Assembly: GCA_016188215.1 (NCBI GenBank)
Contig: JACPIF010000006.1
Coordinates: forward strand, 1-48,214
DNA: 48,214 nt
Reading direction: 5' to 3'
Source of the DNA: Candidatus Woesearchaeota archaeon
Lineage (GTDB): Archaea; Nanobdellota; Nanobdellia; Woesearchaeales; JACPIF01
The notes beneath the pieces were generated by a model. That model saw only the letters and a program-made list of their open reading frames with translations. It was not told the origin of the DNA and ran no database searches. The first letter of the stretch is position 1; each line of letters begins with the position of its first letter. Made by a program: the position numbers and the translations under genes. Shown here piece after piece: positions 41,405 to 48,214 of the stretch.

Positions 41405-42034
41405 ATGGATTTAACCAAGACGCTTGCGGTCATTGCTACCAGTGCTCTTGTGCTTACAGGGATAGGCCTGCTGGTCAGCAGAACAGAAGGCAATGCGTTT
41501 CTTGCAGAGCTATTCTTTGTGACCATCTTTATCATAGCAGCTATCTTCGCCTGGCATCTTGCGGTGCAGGACACACCCTTTTCATGGCTGCTCAACACTT
41601 TTTATTTTTCATTGCTCCTTATCTTCGCTTTAATAGTTTATTTCAATGCGCCCTATGGAATACTTGTCATGCTGGGGACCGTGCTTGTCGGCATAACAGG
41701 GCTGGCGGTCTCTTCCGTATCAGTAGGCGAGGCTGAAATACCTGAAGAAAAGGAAACGTGGCATGAGATAAAAACAGAAACTATAGTCCCAGAGCAGGAA
41801 GATGTTATAAATACTACTTTTAAGGTTGAGCCTTACGGCTTTGAGAAAAAAGAAGAAAAGGCAGAGGAGGAGAAAAGCACTCTTGGAAAGTTTGTTGCTT
41901 CAAGGATAGGCAAGAAGTTCCATCTGCCTGACTGCGGATGGACACAGAAGATACAGAACGAGAACCGCATCTGGCTAAAGGACAAGCAGGATGCGCTGGA
42001 GCATGGGCTGGAGCCGTGCTATTGCGTTAAATAA
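41405..42034 (+). CDS. Membrane protein with C-terminal Ada-like metal-binding motif
   Basis: 209 residues. Four membrane helices (about 5-110): LAVIATSALVLTGIGLLVS, FFVTIFIIAAIFAWHLAV, FYFSLLLIFALIVYF, GILVMLGTVLVGITGLAV. A charged linker follows, then a C-terminal domain (about 160-209): FVASRIGKKFHLPDCGWTQK and a final LEPCYCVK. This pattern resembles the zinc-binding region of Ada and similar domains attached to bacterial nucleases and envelope proteins. The cytoplasmic domain may sense or bind metal. TTTAAAAATA lies about 30 bases before the ATG. Confidence 0.7.
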   Translation: MDLTKTLAVIATSALVLTGIGLLVSRTEGNAFLAELFFVTIFIIAAIFAWHLAVQDTPFSWLLNTFYFSLLLIFALIVYFNAPYGILVMLGTVLVGITGLAVSSVSVGEAEIPEEKETWHEIKTETIVPEQEDVINTTFKVEPYGFEKKEEKAEEEKSTLGKFVASRIGKKFHLPDCGWTQKIQNENRIWLKDKQDALEHGLEPCYCVK

Positions 42035-42068
42035 GTTTTGTAAATTAAAAATAATGGGGTGGGTTTGA

Positions 42069-43226
42069 ATGAGTGGGATACTTGACGATTACGTTAAGAC
42101 TGAGACAGAGAGAAAAGGTCCTGAATCAAGAAAATTGGCTGAGATTTTCGGTAAAACACTTGCTAATTCTGCTCATCCCCAGTATCTTGATATAATTTCA
42201 CCTGGAAGAAGAGGCCTCGTTGTTCTACGGCTGCCAGAAGATGCGACAATTGCTATCCATTCAACTACTGGAAACCCTCATTATGAATCAGTCGAGAGAC
42301 ATGCAACTTCATTAATTGAGAGGATGGTGCAGGATTCTAGGCGTATTGAAGGAACACCAGTAGCATTTGCAAATGTCATTGACTGGGACAATTCCAACCC
42401 TGATTTGATCTATTCAGTAGGCAATGCAATGGCTCAAGAAGCAATCTCACGAGGTGTTGCTTGTTTGAATGGGGAACGCGCCAACCTTGGCGTTAGGATT
42501 GGAATGGGTGCAAATGTTATGGGCACTATGGTTACTCTTGTCAAGAATGGAGTTTATCCTGAAGGCCCCAATACTGGTGGCATGGCCGCAACATCAGATC
42601 CTAAAGTTGTAATTGGTCACCAGGATACGATAGAAAGGATCATCCAAAACTTTGCAAATGGCCTTGCAGACGAAGGTATTCCCTATAATGGGATTGTTTA
42701 TTTTGGAGGCAAGATAACAGATGAGCCTATGCTCAATGGCTTTTTCCCAGTTGTCACTGTAGAAACGAATTCAAGAAATGGCGATCCTGAGCGGAAAGTG
42801 TTTAAGATAAGTAACTTTACTGAGTTTATAGCCAGGGCCTCAGGTAATGACCCATTAGTTGCTGCATTGCGTGATGATCTCATAAGAGTTGACATAGTCG
42901 CAGCGTCTGCAGGCTACTCCCGCGCAAAAGAAGATGGCATCTTCCCAAGCAGCAAAGATAAAAGAATGTGGATTAGATATAACGCCATACCACCTCATAC
43001 AGAATTTTTTAGCTATAATACTAAGCTTGGAGATGATGGTATATTGCGGACAACTAAGGATGGCTCAAGGCTATTTTCTTTTGTGACATCTGGATTTGAT
43101 GTAGTGAGTACAACTTTGGCAGCGAGGCAAGCAATGTCTTCAGTGTTTGCTGAGGATAACTGCATAACCTGGCGCTTTGACGTTTCATGGAGAGATGTGC
43201 AGAGAGCTTTGAAAGGTGGATTATGA
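42069..43226 (+). CDS. purM: PurM-like AIR synthetase, divergent
   Basis: 385 residues of the PurM/ThiL ATP-binding superfamily by weak but repeated resemblance: GNAMAQEAISRGVACLNGER (where PurM has the GGETAE loop), GMGANVMGTMVTLVKNG, and a C-terminal glycine-rich VVSTTLAARQAM region. PurM closes FGAM to AIR. The assignment leans on context: it heads a run of purN, purO, AICAR transformylase and purB on one strand, with its stop overlapping the purN ATG (ATGA). An AIR-synthase-related paralogue is the alternative. Confidence 0.65.
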   Translation: MSGILDDYVKTETERKGPESRKLAEIFGKTLANSAHPQYLDIISPGRRGLVVLRLPEDATIAIHSTTGNPHYESVERHATSLIERMVQDSRRIEGTPVAFANVIDWDNSNPDLIYSVGNAMAQEAISRGVACLNGERANLGVRIGMGANVMGTMVTLVKNGVYPEGPNTGGMAATSDPKVVIGHQDTIERIIQNFANGLADEGIPYNGIVYFGGKITDEPMLNGFFPVVTVETNSRNGDPERKVFKISNFTEFIARASGNDPLVAALRDDLIRVDIVAASAGYSRAKEDGIFPSSKDKRMWIRYNAIPPHTEFFSYNTKLGDDGILRTTKDGSRLFSFVTSGFDVVSTTLAARQAMSSVFAEDNCITWRFDVSWRDVQRALKGGL

Positions 43227-43492
43227 CACTAAAACCATTCTGGAATCCTGCATGGGGACAGATGCCTGTAGGCGGATTGATGTCAGGCACAGGGAAGAAT
43301 CTTGAAGCTGCAGTAGAACTTGAAAGATCTTTCTCTGCAAAAGGGGATGAGCCTCCGTTTAAAATTGCTGTAATTTATACCAACAAGCCTAAAACCAGCA
43401 GAGCGCATGAAATTGGAGGCAAATACGGAATACCTATCTTAGGTAATGACTATAGGGAGCTCTGCAATGAAAGAGGCGTGCCTATGACATGA
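43223..43492 (+). CDS. purN: PurN-like formyltransferase, N-terminal piece
   Basis: 89 residues: GQMPVGGLMSGTGKNLEAAV (the nucleotide-binding start of GAR transformylase), then FKIAVIYTNKPKTSRAHEIG and YGIPILGNDYRELCNERG. It stops at TGA 43490-43492, and the rest of the protein continues from ATG 43489 in the next frame. At the joint the DNA reads CCT-ATGAC-ATGAC-TTTTAG: removing one ATGAC rejoins both halves as PMTFRQ. So a 5-bp tandem duplication split the gene and at the same time made an ATGA stop-start. It could be a lesion, or two coupled subunits. Confidence 0.75.
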   Translation: MTLKPFWNPAWGQMPVGGLMSGTGKNLEAAVELERSFSAKGDEPPFKIAVIYTNKPKTSRAHEIGGKYGIPILGNDYRELCNERGVPMT

Positions 43493-44007
43493 CTTTTAGA
43501 CAAGAATATGAGCAGAGAATTGTAGAAATCTTTAAGGCGTTTGGCGTCAGGTTCGTAGCGTATGGAGGCTATATGCTCATTGCAACCCCTGTTTTAGTGC
43601 ATGCATTTCCAGGAATAAATGTGCACCCAGCCGACCTTACAATCCATGATGAAAACGGTTACAGGAAATATACTGGAGACGATGCTGTCGCCAAAGCACT
43701 ATTAGCCGGAGAAAAGTTCCTGAAGTCAACAACACATATTATGACTGAGAAGGTTGATGACGGTCCAGTATGTATGAGGTCCGCACCTCTTGAAGTTTCC
43801 CTTCCTTCTGACTGGGATACAAATAATCCGAAAATAGTAAAACGAGTTGCAAATGAGCATCAAAACAGGCTAAAGGAAATAGGTGACCTGGTAATATTTC
43901 CAAAAACTATCCTTGACTGGTCCCTTGGCAAATTTGGATTTGATACTGATACAGGCATTGTTCATTATGAAGGGAAATCAATTCCCTATGGGTTTAAAGT
44001 AGGATGA
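43489..44007 (+). CDS. purN: PurN-like formyltransferase, C-terminal piece
   Basis: 172 residues with the catalytic part of GAR transformylase: FGVRFVAYGGYMLIATPVLV, FPGINVHPADL (the Asn-x-His pair), TTHIMTEKVDDGPV (the catalytic Asp). In purine synthesis PurN adds formyl from 10-formyl-THF to GAR. It starts at an ATG overlapping the upstream stop. The conserved residues are intact, so it has not decayed beyond the joint. GAGGAGGT precedes the next gene, purO, which begins 10 bases later. Confidence 0.75.
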   Translation: MTFRQEYEQRIVEIFKAFGVRFVAYGGYMLIATPVLVHAFPGINVHPADLTIHDENGYRKYTGDDAVAKALLAGEKFLKSTTHIMTEKVDDGPVCMRSAPLEVSLPSDWDTNNPKIVKRVANEHQNRLKEIGDLVIFPKTILDWSLGKFGFDTDTGIVHYEGKSIPYGFKVG

Positions 44008-44017
44008 GGAGGTAAAA

Positions 44018-44824
44018 ATGACAAATGGATTAGAAGCACTGGCAAATATGGAGTATCCAGGCAGGTTTATTATTTTAGGTCAGTCTAATAACTCTGTGGA
44101 TAATATAGTTGTTTATGGAGTTACTGCAAGAAGTCCACCAAGCAAGGCGAGAATTATAGAGCAGGATGGACATAGTATTTTAAGAACCGAGGTAACTGAT
44201 TCTAAAGTATTAGAGCAGGGAAGTCCTCCGCTCCTGCTTTATCCTGCTGTTGTTCCTTTGGAAGATGTCATGTTAGTAAGCAATGGCGCACAGACAAATC
44301 TTCTTTACACCTCTTTTATGAATAAAAAAAATTTACCTTTATCGACTCCGGAATTAATATTATGGGAGGCTTTCAAACAGCCTCATTATGTTTATGATAA
44401 AAAATTAGGCTGGATTGATATTACAAGCTATGAACCAGACGGTCCGAATAACACAGCAAGAATAAGCGCAGTTGCTGGAAAAATGCATGGGGCATTCCAC
44501 ATTGTAAGATGCGTGAATGGCAAAAAAGAAGAGAAAATTCACAGTGTGTTCTTTAAGACAGGAGAAGGAAGAATGATAGCAACATATGCGGGTCAAAATG
44601 TAAATCCTTTGCCTCCATATGTGGCTGAGCCAGCTTTGGTACAGTTACCATTTGATACGGCAGCACAAACTGCCAGAGCAGTTTACGATGCATTAGCTCC
44701 GAATGATCTTACAGATCCTGCCAAGGATTATAGAGTTGCAGTTGCTGCAGTTTTCTTCAATACAGAGACAGGAAAATCTGAGGTTGCAATACTTAACAGG
44801 CATGACTTGAACGGAGGGAAATAA
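44018..44824 (+). CDS. purO: Archaeal IMP cyclohydrolase PurO
   Basis: 268 residues beginning EYPGRFIILGQSNNSVDNIV with VYGVTARSPPSKARI, the PurO (IMP_cyclohyd) start, then YDKKLGWIDITSYEPDGPNN, TARISAVAGK and a C-terminal VAAVFFNTETGKSEVAILNR. PurO closes FAICAR to IMP and is the archaeal replacement for the N-terminal half of bacterial PurH. It has a strong GGAGGT 7 bases before the ATG. It is followed one base later by the AICAR transformylase gene, which supplies its substrate. Confidence 0.85.
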   Translation: MTNGLEALANMEYPGRFIILGQSNNSVDNIVVYGVTARSPPSKARIIEQDGHSILRTEVTDSKVLEQGSPPLLLYPAVVPLEDVMLVSNGAQTNLLYTSFMNKKNLPLSTPELILWEAFKQPHYVYDKKLGWIDITSYEPDGPNNTARISAVAGKMHGAFHIVRCVNGKKEEKIHSVFFKTGEGRMIATYAGQNVNPLPPYVAEPALVQLPFDTAAQTARAVYDALAPNDLTDPAKDYRVAVAAVFFNTETGKSEVAILNRHDLNGGK

Positions 44825-44825
44825 A

Positions 44826-46055
44826 ATGGTAGTAAGCAACCCGCGTGGAACTGACATATCGCAATTCAAACAGGCGTATAGAACAAGGAACGAAGGTGAT
44901 TTTCCAGACCGACTTATAATAGTGCTTCAGAAAGAATGGGATTTAAAGTATGGAGAAAATCCGCATCAGCATGGTGCGGTATATTATCCTGTTGAAATTG
45001 CCGGCAAAAATGCAGATACAATTGCAAAACTAACTGACCTTAGAAGCGTTAATTCCGCTGGTTATGGAAAAGGTGGCCTGTCCATGACCAATACCATGGA
45101 TATATCTGTTGCTATGAACACGCTCAAGTACTTCTGGAATAGGCCTGCAGCTATTATCATGAAGCATACCGTTGTTGCAGGATTTGCCCTTCAAACAAAA
45201 AGTCAATCACTTGCAGGATTATATAGAACAGCCCGTGATGCTGATTTCAGGAGCAACTTTGGAGGAACAGCAGCCTTTACAAGACCAGTTGATAGGGAAA
45301 CTGCTGAAGCACTTTTTGAGATGAGGCATAAAAATTTCTTCATTGACGTGCTTGCTGCCCCTGGATATGAGGAAGGTGTTGTTGCCTATGTGGAAAAAGA
45401 AAGGAAAGCCATGAGAATAGGAGAATTCAGAACCCTTGAGCCATTACCGAAATTTGCAGGAGATGAGACCTATGGACTCAAATCAATTAAGGAAATGCCC
45501 GGCTCAGGCAGATTTGGGATACAAGATTTACTTCTCACTAGAATAAAATCAGAAGCTGATCTTATTTTTGATCCCCTAGTGACGGACAAAACCGGGATTC
45601 ATGTAATTAATCGCGATCCGAATCCGGAGGAGATTGATGACCTAGTAACTTCTTGGTACCTCAATTTAGCCGCTGCAAGAAGCAACGGTGTTTTAGTCGT
45701 CAGGCGTGGCGTGAGCAGCGGCATCGGCTCAGGTGACGTTGAGCGTGTCGGCTCTGTAGAAAGGATGATTGTTAAAGGTATGCAAAAGGCAATGGATAGG
45801 GAAGGAATAGCATACGACCCCCTTAAGGGCATTACTGGCTGGGAAAACCTTAAGGAAAATCCATTTAATAGAGCAGTTTGCTCATCTGATGCATTCTTTC
45901 CGTTTGAAGATTCTGTTAAAACCCTTGCACGAGTGGGAGTAACTGCAATCGTGCAACCGTATGGCTCTGAGAGAGATGGTCAGAGCATTGACGCAGCAAA
46001 TGAGCACGGTATCGCAATGCCGGCAACCTTGGAAAGGATATTCGGACATTTCTAA
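44826..46055 (+). CDS. purH: AICAR transformylase (PurH C-terminal domain type, PurV)
   Basis: 409 residues. KYGENPHQHGAVYYP and DLRSVNSAGYGKGGLSMTNT are the start of the AICARFT domain; IIMKHTVVAGFALQ carries the catalytic Lys-His, and DAFFPFEDSVKTLARVGVTA with IVQPYGSERD closes it. It formylates AICAR to FAICAR using 10-formyl-THF. The IMP cyclohydrolase half of bacterial PurH is absent; PurO next door does that step. The stop TAA is one base from the purB ATG. Confidence 0.9.
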   Translation: MVVSNPRGTDISQFKQAYRTRNEGDFPDRLIIVLQKEWDLKYGENPHQHGAVYYPVEIAGKNADTIAKLTDLRSVNSAGYGKGGLSMTNTMDISVAMNTLKYFWNRPAAIIMKHTVVAGFALQTKSQSLAGLYRTARDADFRSNFGGTAAFTRPVDRETAEALFEMRHKNFFIDVLAAPGYEEGVVAYVEKERKAMRIGEFRTLEPLPKFAGDETYGLKSIKEMPGSGRFGIQDLLLTRIKSEADLIFDPLVTDKTGIHVINRDPNPEEIDDLVTSWYLNLAAARSNGVLVVRRGVSSGIGSGDVERVGSVERMIVKGMQKAMDREGIAYDPLKGITGWENLKENPFNRAVCSSDAFFPFEDSVKTLARVGVTAIVQPYGSERDGQSIDAANEHGIAMPATLERIFGHF

Positions 46056-46056
46056 A

Positions 46057-47223
46057 ATGGTAAACGAAAATGTATTCTCGGAACGGTATGTAACGCCTGA
46101 AATAAATGCAATCTTTTCAACAAGGGGGAAAATTCTTGACGAAAGGAATTTTTGGATTCTTGTAATGAAATTACAGAAAATACTAGGGCAACCATTCTCT
46201 TCTGAAGACATTGAGAAATATGAGCAGGCAAAGGAAGATATAAACCTTAAACTAATTAAGAAAATTGAGCGAGGGGGCCAGCATGATGTTAAAGCAAGGA
46301 TTGAAGCTTTTGTGCAGGCTGCAGGGGCAAAAGAAATAATTCATGTAGGCATGACCAGTAGAGATTTGACAGATAACGTTGAGCAATGGGAGTATAAGCG
46401 TGCTTCTGAAATCATCCTAGGGAGATATGTTGCAGTCTTAAAACATATGGTTGGGCGTGCCAACGATTATAGGGATATTTACCTAACCGGGAGGACACAC
46501 CACCAGGCAGCTGAAACCACCTTATTGGGTAGAAGAATGGCAATGTGGGCTGAAGAATTAAGATTTCATATTGAGCAATTTGAAGCCTTTATCCCAAAGC
46601 TGCCCCTGCGGGGAATTAAAGGACCAATAGGGACACAGGCTGATATGCGGAGCATACTGGGTAGCCAAGAAGCTGTTGATTTACTGGAAACTGCTGTTGC
46701 TAAGCATCTTGGCTTTAAAGAAATTTTATATGCTCCTGGCCAAGTTTATCCTCGGTCCCTGGATTTTGCTCTTGTCAGCCACCTTGCTTTCTTAAGTTCC
46801 GCGTGTGAGAACTACGCTATTGGAATGAGGCTTATGGCAGGTTACGAGCTTGTTACTGAAGGATTTAAAGCTGGACAAACTGGATCAACCGCTATGCCCC
46901 ATAAAATGAATACAAGAAGTTCTGAAAGAATTTGGGCTGCAGCTGAGGCGCTAAAAATGTATGCCGACGGGGGGTCACGCATCTCAGGGGCTACCTGGGA
47001 GGAGGGTGACGTGTCTGATTCATTGCTTAGAAGAGTAATTGGCCCAGACGCCTTTTATGCATCTGACACTGTGTGTGAGACGACAATGACTGTGCTGCAA
47101 AAAATGGGGGCATATCCTATAATAATCAGTCAAGAAGTTGACAGGTATCTACAATTCATGGCAACACCAGAAATCTTGTCAACAGCTGTTAAAGCAGGTT
47201 TGGGAAGAGAGCAAGCTCATTAA
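46057..47223 (+). CDS. purB: Adenylosuccinate lyase PurB, ends at premature TAA
   Basis: 388 residues of a protein that should have about 476. It has the fumarase-superfamily motifs: VGMTSRDLTDNVEQWEY, GRTHHQAAETTLLG (catalytic His) and the flexible signature loop GSTAMPHKMNTRSSERI (catalytic Ser). It ends GLGREQAH-TAA. In PurB homologues His-Glu follows here, so the TAA replaces the conserved Glu codon and the same frame continues 88 residues (next entry). PurB acts at SAICAR and adenylosuccinate. The active-site loops lie before the stop; a helix bundle end is lost. Confidence 0.85.
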   Translation: MVNENVFSERYVTPEINAIFSTRGKILDERNFWILVMKLQKILGQPFSSEDIEKYEQAKEDINLKLIKKIERGGQHDVKARIEAFVQAAGAKEIIHVGMTSRDLTDNVEQWEYKRASEIILGRYVAVLKHMVGRANDYRDIYLTGRTHHQAAETTLLGRRMAMWAEELRFHIEQFEAFIPKLPLRGIKGPIGTQADMRSILGSQEAVDLLETAVAKHLGFKEILYAPGQVYPRSLDFALVSHLAFLSSACENYAIGMRLMAGYELVTEGFKAGQTGSTAMPHKMNTRSSERIWAAAEALKMYADGGSRISGATWEEGDVSDSLLRRVIGPDAFYASDTVCETTMTVLQKMGAYPIIISQEVDRYLQFMATPEILSTAVKAGLGREQAH

Positions 47224-47487
47224 ATAATTAAGAAACATGCTGTAGCTGCGGCACTCAAGATGAGAGAGGATGGAAAACCACCATATCTTGCGCGTGACCT
47301 AGCTAATGACACTGTATTTTCTGAAGCAGGAATTACTGAACCTACCATTAATCTGATTCTTTCTGAAAAGGAGCATTTTATCGGTAATGCAAGGCACCAA
47401 ATAGATAACGTTATAGCAAGGGCAAATACTGTATTGTCGCATTTCCCTCCAGAAACCGTGAATTACCAACCAAGGCCAATCCTCTAA
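47224..47487 (+). pseudogene. purB: C-terminal segment of purB beyond the premature stop
   Basis: It is in frame with the preceding TAA: IIKKHAVAAALKMREDGKPP, YLARDLANDTVF, LILSEKEHFIGNARHQIDNV. This corresponds to the end of adenylosuccinate lyase and shows no further lesion. An internal ATG at 47260 exists but has no good ribosome site. It is either expressed by readthrough, unused, or the result of a sequence error. Confidence 0.7.
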
Positions 47488-47975
47488 TCCTTCCAACTAA
47501 ACCACAGGAACCCTATTACCCCAAGCGTGATAGCAGTATCTGCAACATTAAAAGTCGGCCAGAAGCTCACGTCTATGAAATCCAGGACGTAGCCCAGTCT
47601 TACCCTGTCAACTAAGTTTGCGATGCCGCCGCCCAGGATGAGGGCAACTGATGCATGGATGCCAAGCTTGTCAGGAATCCTGTCATAAAAGTACAGGATC
47701 AGGCCTATGACCATAAGCGAGAGGTAAATCATCAGCGTGTTGGTGCCCTTGAACAGCCCAAAGCCTGCGCCGGTGTTCTTTACCAAAGCAAATGAGAGGA
47801 AATTGCCAATGAGCGGCATAGGATTCTGCAACTCACGGAGCGCCCACAATTTGGTGAGCTGGTCAAGGATTATAACTGCAAGAGCGATGCCGAAAAAGAG
47901 GTAGAATCTGTTACTAACGGTTGGCTTTGCTGCCGCACGGTTTCCTCTCCTTGACTTTCCTGTTTTCTTTTGCAT
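47484..47975 (-). CDS. lspA: Lipoprotein signal peptidase LspA
   Basis: 163 residues from ATG 47975. Four membrane helices. The signature regions are ILDQLTKLWALREL, FALVKNTGAGFGLF, GGGIANLVDRVRLGYVLDFI and FNVADTAITLGV, with the catalytic Asp pair in NLVD and VAD. It removes the signal peptide of lipidated prolipoproteins; the lipobox protein at 6667 is a candidate substrate. The frame extends to 48065, but those 30 extra residues are Arg-rich and run through the structured-RNA repeat, so I reject that start. LspA is uncommon in archaea and is bacterial in type. Confidence 0.93.
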   Translation of the reverse strand: MQKKTGKSRRGNRAAAKPTVSNRFYLFFGIALAVIILDQLTKLWALRELQNPMPLIGNFLSFALVKNTGAGFGLFKGTNTLMIYLSLMVIGLILYFYDRIPDKLGIHASVALILGGGIANLVDRVRLGYVLDFIDVSFWPTFNVADTAITLGVIGFLWFSWKD

Positions 47976-47994
47976 TTTATCCAACTGGACTAAC

Positions 47995-48127
47995 CTTGCA
48001 CCGCGCCGCGCGGTTTGCGCTCGGCAAGCTCGCGCCCTGTGCAATGTCCGCCATTTTTGATGCACATTGGTTGTTGGCGGACTCCCGTAACCCTGGAGCG
48101 AACATTTATGTGAGCGACTACTAATGC
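47995..48127 (-). ncRNA. Structured RNA, copy D, in the lspA leader
   Basis: Minus strand from 48127: GCATTAGTAGTCGCTCACAT, AAATGTTCGCTCCAGGG, then stem GTCCGCC/GGCGGAC (48046-48052 with 48076-48082 on the plus strand). It matches copy C in CTCCAGGG and spacing and copy E in ACATAAATGT. The TGTGCA/TGCACA pair and a GC-rich module (48018-48042), also found in copy C and in the HAD gene, follow. It lies 70 bases upstream of the LspA ATG on the same strand. Confidence 0.65.
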
Positions 48128-48214
48128 TCTTTAGTTTTTAGTCTTTTAATGTTTACTTGTTTTGATATGTTTTAGCTTTACTCTAATAAGAAATTACCAT
48201 CTTGGCCCGCGCTT
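48125..48214. repeat. Possible third copy of the dispersed element (partial)
   Basis: TTTTAGTCTTTTAATG, TTTACTTGTT, GTTTTAGCTTTACTCTAA occur in the same order as in elements A and B (TTAGTCTTTCTGAAG, AAACTTGTATT, TTTTTACTCTAA). The stretch is T-rich, so chance similarity is possible, and the window ends here. Confidence 0.3.

Noticed and set aside
47221-47223. TAA recoding (sense codon) to explain purB
   Set aside because: TAA ends many other genes in this window at expected positions, and no recoding signal is evident.
47976-48065. Longer LspA start at 48065
   Set aside because: The added residues are Arg-rich, unlike LspA, and are encoded by the structured-RNA repeat.

Overview
The window is archaeal. 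It carries the archaeal RNA polymerase operon with split largest subunits (H, B'', B', A', A'') followed by L30e, a NusA-like KH protein, S12 and S7. It also has aIF1A, a Dph2-like protein, archaeal PurO, tRNA genes with bulge-helix-bulge (BHB) introns, and AT-rich TATA boxes 25-30 bases before many starts. It mixes in bacterial-type genes (MutS, MutL, LspA, LigD-type polymerase, HicB). Many N-glycosylation-rich surface proteins and compact genes suggest a DPANN-type archaeon (Woesearchaeales-like); that lineage is an inference, not something the sequence proves.

Layout. 1-850: a truncated gene, strong hairpins and a HicBA pair whose toxin is broken. 834-5841: a mutS-HAD phosphatase-mutL operon (minus). 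5900-6910: small genes, tRNA-Pro with two introns, a small lipoprotein. 7000-9970: two surface proteins. 10000-12125: a dispersed noncoding repeat, tRNA-Tyr, a hypothetical gene and a stand-alone LigD-type polymerase. 12122-16434: an unrecognised five-gene minus-strand operon with two GXGXG/beta-helix membrane paralogues and two proteins sharing a five-Cys domain. 16800-17311: tRNA-Asp and tRNA-Lys with introns in the anticodon and T loops (tRNA-Lys probably three). 17398-26747: transcription/translation operon with a structured RNA between rpoA2 and L30e. 27071-32465: surface-protein locus built from repeated [secreted protein + adhesin-like paralogue] cassettes. 32563-33938: a micro-protein, a Nudix hydrolase and a short Dph2-like protein. 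34277-40407: giant subtilase, winged-helix regulator, SppA. 40720-42034: aIF1A and a membrane protein. 42069-47487: late purine synthesis cluster (purM, purN, purO, AICAR transformylase, purB) in which purN and purB are interrupted. 47484-47975: LspA.

Most notable: (1) a structured RNA family seen three times, each in the same-strand leader of a gene (L30e, SppA, LspA); (2) T-loop tRNA introns in two adjacent tRNAs with compensatory changes in the BHB helix and a shared 30-base module; (3) the undescribed five-gene operon with tandem palindromes in its promoter region; (4) the surface cassette array with one repeated promoter; (5) recent-looking lesions in hicA, purN (5-bp duplication) and purB (nonsense at a conserved Glu).
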